In this document: piece after piece, positions 12,467 through 25,457 of the stretch
Layout of the letters: each line of letters opens with the position of its first letter
How positions within the stretch are numbered: the stretch's first letter is position 1
Origin: Lingula anatina
Lineage: Eukaryota > Brachiopoda > Lingulata > Lingulida > Lingulidae
DNA length: 64,000 nucleotides
Direction of reading: 5' to 3'
Assembly (NCBI RefSeq): GCF_001039355.2
Contig: NW_019774525.1
Span: 353,481 to 417,480 of the forward strand
Position numbers and translations under genes: made by a program
Notes under the pieces: generated by a model
Seen by the model: only the letters and a program-made list of their open reading frames with translations
The model's database searches: none
Told to the model about the DNA's origin: nothing

Positions 12467-13869
12467 CACACAATCGAACAAATCGTAGTAGGACTAATGT
12501 TGTAGGAGGATTCAGAACATAAAAGTGGATATTGTCGGTTACATGACATCAGCACGGGGTGCAAAAGGCAACTCCATTATTATCATATTATCAGACTTTT
12601 GCAAAGCGTTCCAGACGATTAAGGGAAGCGGCGAGTATCATGTGTTACTCTGCCACTATCCTATCTTCATAATCGATTTTTTCAACTGTCGGAAGCCTCT
12701 CCGCTTTCAACTAGGAAGTGTCTACTGGGGATTGAACGCACATGGGTTTCCCTCGCATGAGGCAAAACCCTCAGACTATGTTTTCATTTTTCATGTTCGT
12801 CACGCTACATTAAAACATAGATCCGTGACGCAGAAGACAACTTTGTTAAGTCAAAACGTGACACACGATCCGGCTTCAAATGCCTGAAGTGAAATAAGGT
12901 CGTCAAATCCGCCATAGAAAATCCACTTCATAAATTCTAGGAGTCGAAGTGCATGTCCTTATCTCATTTAAGTGTCTTCAGAATCCATAAATGCATGCGC
13001 GTCAAATTATTCAACAAGGTTAATTAGTTTATGTGAACAAATATCAATTTCTTTCTCTAATTTACATAAAATCAAGCACTGCCAAGGACACATCGTGAGT
13101 CGGTTATAAGGATGCGCATAATGATACAGACGTGGTTTGCATATGTATATCTATATTATCCTACTGCTTTACTGTCAGAATCGATTATTTTCAAATTTGA
13201 TATAGAGAGACACGACAACGGACTATCACGCCGGTTCTTTACTATATAGTCCGCTTTCTAGACCTCTTACATTGATTCATGATTCTGATTTGGATGTAGA
13301 TATCATTCATTTTTCTGCAACAATATCTAATTCTAAAAGCTGCCAGTGCTGTGCATGTGCTACATGTACTTCCTATCTAAATTAATGGGCGGATGCAAAA
13401 ATGCTTGCAAAGTGCACTGCTTGTGAGATGTTATATAACACGTTCTTATTGAATATTCACCGGGGCTATATTTTTTCACGGAAAAATTTAATTGAATTTT
13501 CACCTGTGCCACACATCTATTAGTCGTGTAATATCTAACGTGTCATTTCCGACAGCATTTGTATTATGACAGCGTACCATCACTGGCTACGTGTGTGAAC
13601 TATGTCATTATAGAGGGTGAATGTACACAATGTATGGAATTAGAGGTTTGCAGGTGAGAGTTACGAGTTGGCCTGGCCAGCCCATTAGTTCCCACCTATT
13701 TGGAAGTGATTTATCTTCCCGGGGTTAATCTTCATACCTCACCACAGGGAAGTAACGCTAAATCACGCTGTCTGAGTAATTGACGATGTTCCTTGGAATG
13801 ATATAACGAGACTAGAACAAGAAGCAGCTAATGAAGATGCACCTACTCACTCCCCAGAGCAGCCCTCTC

Positions 13870-13894
<25 letters not shown>
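13870..13894 (+). repeat. (CT)n microsatellite
   Basis: About 12 CT units in FGF intron 1. Confidence 0.9.
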
Positions 13895-13900
<6 letters not shown>

Positions 13901-14028
13901 CGCGCAGTATAAAACATGAAATTCATTTTTACATCCAGTTTGAAATTTTAGTCATCTGCATACTCTACAATCACTTCACATCTTTAAAATATTGTTTCAT
14001 TTATTTTACTTCTTTCATTATTATACCT

Positions 14029-14034
<6 letters not shown>

Positions 14035-14095
<61 letters not shown>
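14035..14095 (+). repeat. (TA)30 microsatellite
   Basis: Sixty-one bases of perfect TA alternation in FGF intron 1. The Tyr/Ile-repeat open frames across it are artefacts of the repeat. Confidence 0.95.
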
Positions 14096-14097
<2 letters not shown>

Positions 14098-17000
14098 TGA
14101 AATATGCAAAGTCTACACAGTTTCCCAAAGGCAAGGAAATAACTCTCTCCCAGCCCCTACTTCCCCGCAAGACTTACCCGCTTGCAAGACAAAAGACATC
14201 TCCAACACAAATGGTGATGTACAGCACTTTACCCCACGCCCATCTTTTGATGGTTTATTTCAACAGAGATGAGAGATACCGTCCACAGATGTTATCACAA
14301 CGATGAAACTACTGTCTTAATTTCAGGTAGAGTGTACGTACGACCCCCCTCCCCATTCATTACTATCATCATCAACAGAGCCCTAATCACCTCTGGTCAG
14401 TTGTTATTAACTCCTAGTTCGGACATCATTGGTGCAGTTCAATGTGTATCTGTTGGTGTGGACAATTTGAAGTATTCACACAATAAAGTACGGGTTGGAA
14501 GTCTGTTATACTTTCAGCTTTATAAGTGTAAATGACATTTACATATATATTAACAGGAACCCGAATTAATTACCGCGCTAATTTAATAGTCCACTTCAAC
14601 AAGCGTCTTTTATTGAAAATTGGTTTCGAAATTAATTAGAGGGAGTTTCCGAGGCTGACAATGAGCCTTATTACAGGGTGGGAGCCTGTCATCCCTGGGC
14701 TACATCTACATTGTCCTATTGAAAGTCACAAATAAACCACAGGTATTCGTTTCCTTTTGAAAATGTTCTTGGTGACGAAAAATTAAATTCGTGATTTTAA
14801 AATTATTTTTCACCTTATAATGGTATGTTATGTTAGTCATCCAGTCGTTTCATTTCACACTACATTACAAGTATGTTGTTAATAAAATATATCTACTGCT
14901 GTAATAAGTGCACTGAAATATGTTTAAATATTAATTTTCGTATATTCCAGGTTATATGTATAATCTTACAATAAAAAAATCCAGCAATATAAAGATATTA
15001 CAACGGAATCTCATTCTAGTTATTGATTGCGTCCGGGTGTAAATTAAGTTTGATTTTTATCAGAGCCAAACCAAGTACTTTGCATTATTTAAACAGCAAA
15101 GAGGAGCGTTTTACGGCTTCCAAACAAAGTTAATGTTGTGAAAGGTGACAATTGTTTGTAATTACAATTAGCCTTCGAGAGATAAAGGAAGCGTTATTTG
15201 ATGTTATCTCAGGTAATGACACGGTACAGTTCGACCCATTCTTTGCGCATACCGTGATTGCAATTATGCCGCAATTTACACGGGCCCACCTATTTTTTCT
15301 GGTATTTTGGTTATGTTTGAAGACAGGAAGATGTGCCTGGTCCAAGACGAAGCCCCAGGCAGGACGACAGACCCCGGTCATGTGACAGATGGGGGGTTGC
15401 GTGACGGGAGAACTGGCCCGTGTCGGTAACATGCGGTGATAACCTGCCGTCACGCACTTGTTCACCGGCACTCACATTTTCCTTCTTTTTTTCTTTTTTT
15501 CTCTATTCCACCTACAGCCTCCCCCAGTGTACCCACGTACTGTATAAAAAGTAACTTTTCTTGTTCTGCTTGTGCATAAAAGAAAAGACAATGTTTATAA
15601 TAAACAAACAAAAATTCTGTCACATATTTTTGCTATCTGTATTTTGGCCCATTAAATCACTTTTTAGTCCCTATCCTCCTGTACCCACTTTTTCATTCAG
15701 TTTGATTCAAAATTAACTTCATTTGACGTTCCCTAAATGTTTGCGCCTGATATTTTTTATTAAGTTTTCAAAATGAAAAACGAATGCTGTACCCGTGCTT
15801 TTGGACTGATGCAACATAATTCTACATAACTCATAGAACATTTCTTAGCTTCGTGTCTATTTCAACAAGTGTTGAGGGGGGGGGGGCACTTTCACTCATC
15901 CTTAGAGAAAATTAATGGAAGATATAGTTGCAATGGAATACAAATGCAAAACATTATCAAAGTGTCTCCCAAGGTCTTTCTCCATCACTTCCCCGCAGTA
16001 GTGTCACCTGGGTGATAACAGTTTTAACAGACACATCCATCAAAGCGTTCCTCCCAACAGCCTTAAGTTTTTTCCTTTTATCTGTTGGACACTTCACATT
16101 GCCTCATCTTTTAAGCCTGGGCGTGAAGTCTGCGGTGCCCCCAGGGCATTTTAATATAAACCTACGACTTAAATAGTACTTCCTTAAAATGTATCAATTT
16201 CACTCTTCACGTGGATCATTCCCTCTCCAATTCGACAGTAATTACAACAAAAAGTAGTAATAACAAACAAATAAGTTAATAATGTCATCATGTCAATGAA
16301 AAAAACTGCAGCACGTATTCAAATATGACTAACGTTTACAAGATCTAACCAACCCATTGCGTCCTATGACGTTTAGTAATCAAATTGCTGCTATCGGTAA
16401 TAGAGAGATATTTCTAACAAGTATGATAAGGAGATATATATCGTTATTGTGCAGTATCATTCAGCAACGTCTCGAGATCTCGTGTTCCTATGGCCAACTA
16501 CAATAGATCGATGACACATGCTCTTACTTCATTGATACTAATTCTAGCATACAATACATATTATTAGTAATTATGTTGCTGTTGATAATACAAACTCGTG
16601 ATTTTTTTTCACTTTTGCACCCCACTTTGTCGGCCCCCTTTAATATTGCCACCTAAATTAGACAAGTTTATTTAAACCGTTCGACTTAACGAACTCGCAC
16701 CCAAGCCCTTCCCCTCTTTCTTTATATAGCTATTGCATTTCAAACTCTCCCCCTCTTCCGTGTCGTGTTATTTCTGTGGTTCTCACTGATAGACGGATTG
16801 ATTGATTCATGAGGCTATGAAATGGCTATCAAAGTAAAAGAAACACACACAATAATTACTACTAATAGTTGTGTGTTATTGTAATGTCAATGCGAGAGCC
16901 CAAGTGCAAACTATGAAAGGAAGGGCGGTCGCAATAGCCCCATCTGCAGATCAATATTTTTAGGGGCTCAATTTTTATGTCCACTTTGGAACCTCTTAAA

Positions 17001-19605
17001 CGTTCTGCGACAGAGTTGGGTAGTTATATGTTCTACTGACCGTGTTTAAATTTACTCGGCGGCTTTTTAGCATTGAACTGACTGCAAAACTTCACCAAGC
17101 GCACGAGACATGTAAAAGGGGGTAGATATTACAAGGGACATTGGAGCTGTGTGTTAATTTGTCACTGATCGGGGCGTTTGATCCTTGTTATTATATTTGT
17201 TTCTCCAGTGATAACAATAATGATTAGGTCTATACCAGATCCCCCGAGTGACCACTTAAATAAAGCAGTACTTAAATATTGTTTAAACATATAAATAAGA
17301 GCGAGTTGACACGGGACCTTTCGCTCTTTGCAAATTACAGGTAAATGCCTGTAAAATCAACACTGGGTTATTTGTCAGTCCTTGGGTAAATGTCTCGATA
17401 ATTGTATCGAGATCTAAAGAACTGGCAGCGAATTCTACACCAATTCCTCCAAGCTCAACACATAAAAGAGGACTAAGACACCCCTTGAAAAGCACCCCTG
17501 AACCGCCAGGAGTGTTAAGTCAGCGCTCTCGGGGATTTCGTGGCCGGGGACTTCCCTGTTCTAGAGTGCGTATATATATATATTTCACGTATAAGCACCG
17601 CTGTGTTATCGCGTTACCGTTACCTTGTGTCAAATATAGGCGTCCCCATGACCCAAGTATGTACACAAATACCGCCAGTTCAGGCTGCGACCTGCTCGTG
17701 ATGATAAATCTCAATTAAAGATTTTACGCTGTTCGGTTAAACTACCCGTTCAACAAAGTTATAAATGACTAATCATTTTTATTAATTAGGATTTATTCGC
17801 GACAGGCGATTTGGACCAAATGTTTCCGACATGTACATGCAGCCATTGCCTTTTGTCCTAAGTTGCAGTTAAGACTCACTGCATGCCATAGCACAAAATT
17901 ACATGCTGTAGACGTTCACTGCTTATATTGTCACTATTTTTGTCACTGTGGATTTCGTGTGGTTGTCAAGTAGCTGAGGGAAGACGTTCACAGCCCGTCG
18001 ATCTCACGTTTTGCCGTTACCGACGGTTATCTTTTCTTGCAGCTCCTTAGCTCATTGCCTAGACGCACGCTTCAGGAACAGTGCTAACGTGGCGTGAAAT
18101 CAACAATAATGTCAGTTTCACATGCAACAGTCGATTACACCGAGTTTTCACTGATATCAGACTTATCTGTATTGCATACTGCACCAGTGAATGATGATGT
18201 GCAAGGTGGTTTTACCACGCGAGTTCACTGATACAATAAACCCGCGTGCACAGTGGATGCAGCATCGCGATAAAAGCATACTTTGGCTACAGATCCAATC
18301 CTTACAACTCATTAAGGAAATTTACCTCTTCAGACAGTCGCTCACACGGAAGAAAATCTTTAAATCTAGTCTTCATTTTAAAAATTCATATACTTCATTA
18401 TGTCGCTGCATAAGCAACTTCTGAATGGGAGCATTGATCTACAATTGGCTGTAATGATCCCATAGTCTTGTTATTATACAAAAGATAAAACTTGCCTTCT
18501 TTGCAGATTATCGAAAAGTTGTCGTAATGATATGGCAAATTAAGTTACTATTTGTCAACCTGTTGTTTTAACGATGAACCCACGTTGTCGATAGGATCGA
18601 TTGGACACATTCAGAACTGTTTTGTCGTAACTTATATCGGCTGAAACACCGACTCTAACAGCTCTCCCGCATCCCTCGCGTTAAAAATGCTACAACCATG
18701 CTGCTTTTACATACTCATTCAGAACAGAACGGCCCAGTACTAAACACGTTTTCGTAATGTAGTCAAGATGCTCGTGGTGTACCACGAATGCTCGGTCAAA
18801 ATACTGGAACGTGCCACCTTCGATGAATTACAGATATAACCCCATTTTTTCAAACAAAAATAGAAAAATTGCGGAGAGCGTTTACGTCAATCTGTCTCGC
18901 CTTCTTCACGTTACACTAAACAAGTTTTCCCACCATTTGTGACAGGAATTATCATTTCTATGCGATCTACAATTCTTCTTCACAAAAAAATTGGGGAAGA
19001 CATCCCCTACGTTATAACGTTGGTAGACATGATAGCCCATGTAGCCGTCAGAGTCATTTAGCTCTGACAAGGCTATTGAGCATACTACACAGCGGGCTAG
19101 CATACTGAAGATGACACGCTGGCCCCGTGTGCGGCGGTCTGGCAGGTGAGAAATAAATAGATCGAAAATTAAAACTGAAAGTGCTGACAGCAGAACGAGC
19201 CATCAGCACCTTGTAACACGGGCCATGTTTCATGCAACACATCCTCACAGACGGAAACCGTGATGATCGAAATCTACCCTTAGACTAATGGGAGGGGGGA
19301 AATAACCCAAAGGAGGTTATATTCCCATAACCTCCCCTATATAACTTGCTGATGTATCTTTGATAGTGATAGAATCTGAAACGTCCATGCCCCATGTATT
19401 GACGTGTTTGTAATCTCGCGGGTGTTTTAAGGTGACTTAAAGTTACGTTTAATGTCTACAGTGTCTTTATCGAGGGTTCGAAGTCGACCTAGAGAGAACA
19501 GTACTATCTGCGATGGGGGTGTGACTTCGACCTATTCAAGCAGTGTTGACAATAAAAACAGTATAAGATAAAAACTGAATGAGCTATAGAATAAAATCCA
19601 CCTAC

Positions 19606-19987
19606 CGTATGGCGAGTTCTCTGCTGTGTTCGTACCGTTCACGGTACCGTCAGGCCAGATTTGTAAAATCCTTTCTGTTTTGCTAAAAAACTTTACTTTT
19701 CTTTTCACATGTCCTTGAAATAAACTCCTCTCTTCTCGCCGAGACTGTCTGAGTAATTTTTTCCGATGCTCTCGTCTTCGCTTCTTATAATCCGATGTCC
19801 TAGTATAATATCTTGCGTTCGGTTCATCATTTAAATCCCACTTCAAACCCGCTGCCATTTCGGCGTTCAAGCGGGGGTTCAGCGTTTCTTTACTCACCGC
19901 CGCTGCCGCCGCCACGGATGTAAAGGTAGGGAGAACGGTACTGGTGACGATGCTGTTAGCGGCAGCCGGTAGCAGCGCCCCGTTCAT
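19606..19987 (-). CDS. FGF exon 1: N-terminus and first core strands
   Basis: An in-frame TAG lies upstream (20038-20036), and the first ATG is at 19987-19985 with G at -3. A second in-frame ATG (19858-19856, residue 44) has a stronger context (GAAATGG) and could be the true start. Residues 1-33 are Ala/Val/Leu/Thr-rich with an AAAAA run. They could act as a signal or an uncleaved internal secretion signal, as known for FGF9/16/20; no classic cleavage site is obvious. Residues 66-87 form a strongly basic stretch (YKKRRREHRKKLLRQSRR). The core begins near residue 97 (KVKFFSKTERILQIWPDGTV), matching the family pattern of hydrophobic strands followed by PDGTVNGT. The exon ends TAC G|GTAGGT, a good donor, phase 1. 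The open frame running to 19532 is intron read-through and is not coding. Confidence 0.9.
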
Positions 19988-21836
19988 GACGTGACCCTGT
20001 AGACGGAATGGTGAAGGCTGAAAAGTCCACAAGTCCTATAGGATTGTGTTGAGACTTCGATAAATCTCTACTTGGCTCAGGTTCAAATTTTACATGGGAC
20101 CCCAGACAACTAGCCCGTACAGTTGACCGTAGTTAAGAGAAATATACGTACACTGTGCTGATAGCATTCAAATCTAAAACAACCAATATCCATTCTATCG
20201 TCTTAGGCTGGAAGTTACTTGAAAAAGGCCCGTCTGCTGGCTGTGACTGTTCAACTATTGTGCTAAACCGGCCGTGATTGCATGGTTAAAGCCTAGAGCA
20301 CATTTGACAGTTGTGTCTCCACGCGCTGTCCGACTCGGAACACCCCCTTCCGATTCCAGTGTGGTGGGTGAGAGCGGCACAGCAGCTATTAAGGCCACGT
20401 TAAACCGCAATTATGTCTTTGTAGTAGTATAATCCTCTGGAAGTCCCTCCTTGCCGCAGTCTCCCAGAGTACAAAACTGAAGGTAAAAGGTGCCAATCAG
20501 GCAACTTGTAGGGCTCGGGAGTAATAAACCATCCTCCTCAACCAAATTATGTTACTGCAGCGTATGTTTCCACATGATCACATTGTACTTTAATAATAGT
20601 GTAGGGAGATAACAGATAATAGCCACAAAGGGGCCGCCCCGCAATATCGGCGTATTTTGCACAAGCATTTAACTAATATATCTCCGTTGAATTTCGTCGA
20701 AATAAATGACAGATCAATTACCTGTGGTCGGAATAGCGACGTTTAGTTTCTACGTTAAAGCGAGCGTATCTCTCTCGGCGGCGTTTCACTAGTGACTGAC
20801 AATCGAAATCCCCAGATTCTATTTTAGGTTGTTAATACCTGTCCGTATCTGACGTCACCCCAAGTCATGCGCTCTCCCTTTTAGTCCAGCTAGCGCCACA
20901 CATTAAGTAGATTTACCTCTGTGTACATCAGGAGGGGAGTAAGCAGCCCGTGTTAACTCTATGCAGTCGTGTAGACGAATAGTACGGTGCACTGGGTAGT
21001 CGGCTCATATGGTTTTCATCACGGGAGCGACTGCGAGGCCAGGTCGCTGCGAAAATGACCTTCTGTAAGGAATAAAGTAAAAATATTATTTTTGATTCGC
21101 GTAATGAAAGGCGCACCGCCTCTCTTCCAACAACACTATAGTACACGTCTTCGGCGGCAATCGTTCTTGATATTACTAGCACTATAATTGGTCCGCGCCC
21201 TCTAAGATCGATATATAAATAATCCCCATGATTTGATAGTGACTGTATAAACTTGCTAATTGTCTAAAATGATTCGCCGAGCACAATCAATGAGTTCTGC
21301 ACTAAATTATCCTCTCCTCTCTGAGAAAACAAGCCCACACTATGTCTTTATGTTCACCAGACTGACCGCCTTATGATTATAGGTCTTTAACATTAGCGGC
21401 ACTCTAACCGGCTTTAAAAAACTTAAAGGGTGGTCTACCTTCAGTGAGAAGCTGTTGTTCAATGCAATGTGATTTCAACGTGCACTGTCTTAAAGTGAGA
21501 TATAAATAACTCAGATATGCTCAGACTTGCCAAATCCTCAGCGGTATTACTTAGATATCAAAGAAGTGACATCATCAAAATTTTGTTTACTTATTTGAAT
21601 CATGTAGTTAGGATTAAAATATTTCAAGAATTTTTCATATAACAAAAGAGCGGCACTTCAATGAATTTTATTCCATTGCTGTAATTTTTTCTATTTTAAT
21701 TCATAATAATGCCTGTACAAGTGAACATTTTCCCCTGTTCGGCCCACGCAGAGATTGAAACAATCACCTGTAAACACCTATTGCGCATTTTATGGGAAAT
21801 ACACTTTTACATTGAGCATGCGCAAAGGTTACCAAA
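19988..21836. promoter_or_regulatory. Divergent intergenic region between FGF and MICU2/3-like genes
   Basis: About 1.85 kb separates the two start codons, which point away from each other. The sequence is CpG-rich (ten CpG in 20701-20820) and free of credible coding frames. It must contain the FGF 5' UTR and promoter (left side) and the MICU promoter (right edge). Only the MICU side shows clear motifs: an NRF-1-like site and a TISU-like start. No TATA box could be placed with confidence for FGF, and a non-coding upstream FGF exon cannot be excluded. Confidence 0.6.
21813..21824 (+). promoter_or_regulatory. NRF-1-like site
   Basis: TGAGCATGCGCA matches the nuclear respiratory factor 1 consensus YGCGCAYGCGCR at 11 of 12 positions (A instead of C at position 3). 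It lies 13 bp before the MICU start codon. NRF-1 sites are typical of promoters of nuclear genes for mitochondrial proteins, which fits the product. Confidence 0.55.
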
Positions 21837-21844
21837 ATGGCGGC
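21833..21844 (+). promoter_or_regulatory. TISU/YY1-like element over the MICU start codon
   Basis: CAAAATGGCGGC matches the TISU consensus SAASATGGCGGC except for A at the fourth base, and it contains a perfect YY1 core (AAnATGGCGGC). TISU elements direct both transcription and translation of mRNAs with very short 5' UTRs and are enriched in mitochondrial and housekeeping genes. The NRF-1-like site 8 bp upstream is consistent with transcription starting very near the ATG. Confidence 0.55.
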
Positions 21845-22061
21845 CGCCTGCAGAAGACGAATTCTTCGACTTTTAAGGCAATTTGAAGGCGATAGCAATA
21901 ATTTTATGAAGAATGCACCCCTAAATAAAACACGAACAATTGCAGCATTGACTCTAGCGGTATCAGGCGGAGCGACGTTTTGTTATTTATGTCGACAACG
22001 GCAGAAGTTCACTTTTAATGTCATCCCCACAGCTTACGCCCAGACGCAGCCTCAGGAGCAG
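21837..22061 (+). CDS. MICU2/3-like exon 1: mitochondrial targeting and membrane segment
   Basis: ATG at 21837 has A at -3 and G at +4. The 75 codons end at CAG|GTAATA, phase 0. Residues 1-18 (MAAACRRRILRLLRQFEG) form an Arg-rich amphipathic presequence with no acidic residue until Glu17, typical of a mitochondrial targeting signal. Residues 34-52 (TIAALTLAVSGGATFCYLC) form a hydrophobic helix, as expected for the N-terminal membrane segment of MICU family members. This is followed by RQRQKF and a linker rich in Gln/Thr/Pro. N-termini of this family are poorly conserved, so the call rests on the layout, the splice phase and linkage to the next exons. The frame beyond 22061 is intron read-through. 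Confidence 0.82.
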
Positions 22062-25000
22062 GTAATATTCACCAATAATTACGCTCCAAATCGGTCTTTA
22101 ATCATCTTGCCATCAGGTTTTTAATGACTAATGTTAACATGTTAGACGTGGTAATATTATTTATGTAGGTGAGGTGGGAGCATTGCTTGTAATGTGGGGT
22201 GCTGTAAATGTGGTGTTCTTTTGAATGGTATCTCTGACTTTGGGGGGGGGGGGTATTTTACTGGATAATGTTATGGTTGTATATTTATCACAATGTTTAA
22301 ACACTATGAAACTAGGCAGATTTCAGTTTAAGCAGATGGCAGTCAAGACAATAGAGCAGTTTTTTGTTTACATGAAGCCTGTTGTGGGAAAGAAGTTATC
22401 AATTTTCTCATGGATGTCTTTTTAAATGACCTTCTTGAAGTATTTTCTTTAACTCTATTACTGTATTGATATGTCACTTTGTGTTTTAGTTTTGTATTAG
22501 TTGAACAGTGATTCTTACTCTGGTTTTCTCTGTATGTTAGTTTGTAGATTGACAAAAGCATGTTATTTGACATGATAATCATAAAATAACCACTATAATA
22601 AGTTCTCTATACAGTTCTAAACACTACACAGCAGAAGGACTAAATAGTATGTTGGTTGTTAAAGGAGATGTTGTCAAGTAGGGTCAAGTAGGGTGAAGAT
22701 AAAGCACTTGCCAACTGGTAAAGACAAATCCATTTCTGCTTTGGTAAGTGTTTTGAGAGGCCCACTTACCAAATGCATTGTTTCCTTTATTAACAAATAT
22801 TTATGATAACTTTCTGTCTTTGTCAAACTGGTTAAATGGCAAACTAATCTGTACCCTACAAAGACTTTTTTAATATTAACTGGTTTAAAATAGTCTTGCA
22901 TCTTTTTACAAAGGTCAGTCTCAGTTTGTTTCACATTTCATCCTCTGCAATTTTTTTACACAGCCTATGCTATATTTAGGTTCAGACCTAGACTGTTCAA
23001 GTTTAAAAACCACTTATATGGTATTGAAGTGCCAAGTTATAGGAGAACCCTTACATGCCTGAGCAATCTGGTTACTACATAGTGTTTAGACTTATAGTGT
23101 TTTTTTGGTCTGAAATGTTTACTTAATAGTAGTCTAAAGTAAAATTTAAAAAATCACTTAATTGCTCAAAGAAGTGTGCCTGTTATTGCTTGATATTGAG
23201 GAATTTATCTTAATCATCTTTATAAAAGGTCTGTCAGTGTTTTCAGTGTCCTGCATGCTAGGTTGATAGTCTTTTATTCAGGCCACCTATTTTCCAAATT
23301 CATTTAACAGTTAAAATACAAATCTTTCATTATACAACAATATTTTAGCAATTCTCCAGTAGATCTGAAAGACTGCCTCAATCTACCCCTACAGGGGCTA
23401 GATATTGGAGGGGGGGGGGAGAAAAAGGGCCCTTCTGCAATGAACTTTTTTGTCTGTGGATCATTCCACAGTACTTCTAATTTTTAGAAAAATTCAGGCC
23501 TGATAAAAAAATTGCAATTGTTAAATTCTCCTGAATTGTCAGAAAAAGAGAAAACAAACGAGCACTATGTTATATGTAGGAGATGTAAGATGGAGAAAAA
23601 ATATTGTTGAATAGGTCCTGTTGCAGCATAACAGGAACAATTTCAAGGTCATCACAGAAAGGGCAAAACCGAGAATTAACAAAACTCTTAAGTGTTTTTT
23701 TTTTCTTCTTGTAAAAGTGCCTTAACATTAAGTGTTTTCATTACCACAGCTAAGTTTGAAACAGTGTCGGAATTGTCTGAAATGATAAATTAGAACAGTT
23801 TCAGATAATATTGGCATTTTGTCTCAAAGGTGAAGGCATTTAGTCAACATGTTTCTTTACCCTCTGAGAGCAGTTACACCAAGCTAGATGTGGTCTCTGT
23901 GCAGAGATATAAACATGTATTACTTCACCGGTCACTGCATGTGACCAGTGTTTTTTGTAAGATAAATTTAGAAAATAGAAAAGAAAAAAGCTCAGGTTGT
24001 GACCCTTATTTGGTTTGCTTTGACCTCTGCTAACACCGGATTATTTACTTTTCATTATTTTGTTCAGTAGTCTGCAATATAACAGATTTTTTTATTCTCC
24101 CATTCTGATGGGATCAGACATGAAGATTGATCAGACAAAATTTTGCAAATCTTGTAGATTTTGTAGTGGGGCTTGATGTTTAATGATAAAATATGATATT
24201 TTGCAATTCAAGAATTAGATAAAAAAGCACTGACCTAAGGCAACCTGTGGATGATTTGTAGTTTTTTTATTTTTCGGGATGAGTGATTATGGCCTTGTGA
24301 TTTCTTTTTATTTTCAACTCCAGCGGCTACCCCAAGTCCTTTTCCATGTCTAACAAAATGACAACTTTTGAAGGTCCCCTGGGGGGCAATTTTCATGTTG
24401 CCAGACATTAATATAAAGATCTACAGCAGTGATCAGTAATAATTTTGACAGGACTTGTCCTGAATGTTCCCTGGTGATTTTTGATATTCATGTCTTTTAT
24501 ACTTGGTTTAGAATTACTGGGCCAGGAAAGAGGATGGAGCGTTCCATGTAGAGCATCTCCCGAAGCAGACACAGGGAACATGCTGTGAGTTGCAGCATCA
24601 CCCGAGAACTAAGTCTTTGTGAAAGGGGGGAAAAAAAGAAAGAAAAGGAAGAAATATGTGAGAGAACATTTGGACAATATCTCCCAGCTTGAAAGTAAAT
24701 TGAATAAAAGTCCTTTTTTTTGTCTGACCCCTTGATGTGCTCAGAAGACCCTTCCTCACATTACAAAGTTGCCGCTTCTGCATTAGAGGACCTTGTTTTG
24801 ATTTTTCAATACTAACCCAGCCATAATGACAGAGAATTAAATTCAATAACTTTATTACTAAGTTGATAAAGATAAGTAAATCTTTAGCAGAGTAAAGGAG
24901 AAAATGGATCGGATATTGTGATGTCATATATTGGTGTTAATTTCTTTTTGCTTGCAATTATACCATGGTGTGTTCTGTAAGCAATTTACTATTGTTGATA

Positions 25001-25438
25001 TTTGATATCATGCAAACAAAAGCACATTAAACCAGGAGGGTCCATTGTACAATAAACCTATAGTGAGCAATAATACACCTGATGATGATTTGTGCAATTG
25101 AGGGTAACAATGGCGTAATGGACGCACTTTAAGCCGCTTTGTCAGGTGACGGAAGCAGGGACTTCTTTGAAGTTATTCTGATTTGTGCGGCTTAACCACA
25201 GGGCTAACAGTAAATGGTACAGGGGGTGGATTTTCTGGCAAAGATTTTAAAAAATGTCAAGTGTTTATTTACTGTAGTATCAATAAAGTTCCACCTTTGA
25301 TGACTTTCGTAGCAACTTTGAGTGTAGTTTGTATAAGATATTTTATCATAGCCCGTGTTGATAATCAGGTTTGTCAGGTCAGTTTATGAGGCAAGTATGT
25401 GTGCCGTGTGAAGGGGGTGGGTAATGCCTGGCTCGATC

Positions 25439-25457
25439 AAAAAAAAAAAAAAAAAAA
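25439..25457 (+). repeat. A19 homopolymer
   Basis: Poly-A run in MICU intron 1. No retroposed element could be defined next to it. Confidence 0.85.

Larger units (their letters stand above)
5871..19605 (-). other. FGF intron 1 (13.7 kb)
   Basis: This intron runs from GTAGGT (19605) to cag (5873-5871) on the minus strand. It contains a PIF/Harbinger-like MITE (9300-9541), microsatellites near 8.25, 12.44, 13.87 and 14.04 kb, an AT-rich cluster of homeodomain-like sites (7120-7196) and a consensus TCF/LEF site (6319-6328). No other exon or RNA gene was recognised. As the large first intron of a signalling gene it is a plausible home for enhancers, but none can be proved from one sequence. Confidence 0.8.
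262..19987 (-). other. FGF gene (FGF9/16/20-like), whole coding span, three exons
   Basis: This gene-level entry joins exon 1 (19987-19606), exon 2 (5870-5722) and exon 3 (1053-262), read on the minus strand. The junctions are phase 1 (after exon 1) and phase 0 (after exon 2), and both give uninterrupted FGF homology. The product is about 440 residues from the first ATG. The FGF core is at about residues 97-243, and the PROSITE-type FGF signature (G-x-L-x-G ... E-C-x-F ... Y) spans the exon 2/3 junction with one deviation, Ser where Glu/Gln is usual. Splitting the core after the first strands and just before the ECLF motif matches vertebrate FGF genes. FGFs are secreted ligands that bind FGF receptors and heparan sulfate. 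Assignment to FGF9/16/20 rests mainly on the neighbouring MICU gene and on the exon 1/2 junction (PY-G-ILNL, compare RF-G-ILEF of FGF9). FGF10 also reads similarly there, so the subfamily is inferred. Confidence 0.9.

Noticed and set aside
12525-12887. 120-codon plus-strand frame in FGF intron 1
   Set aside because: The upstream start is weak and the composition looks like translated non-coding sequence; no family resemblance.
13831-14306. Tyr-Ile repeat frames
   Set aside because: They translate the (TA)30 microsatellite.
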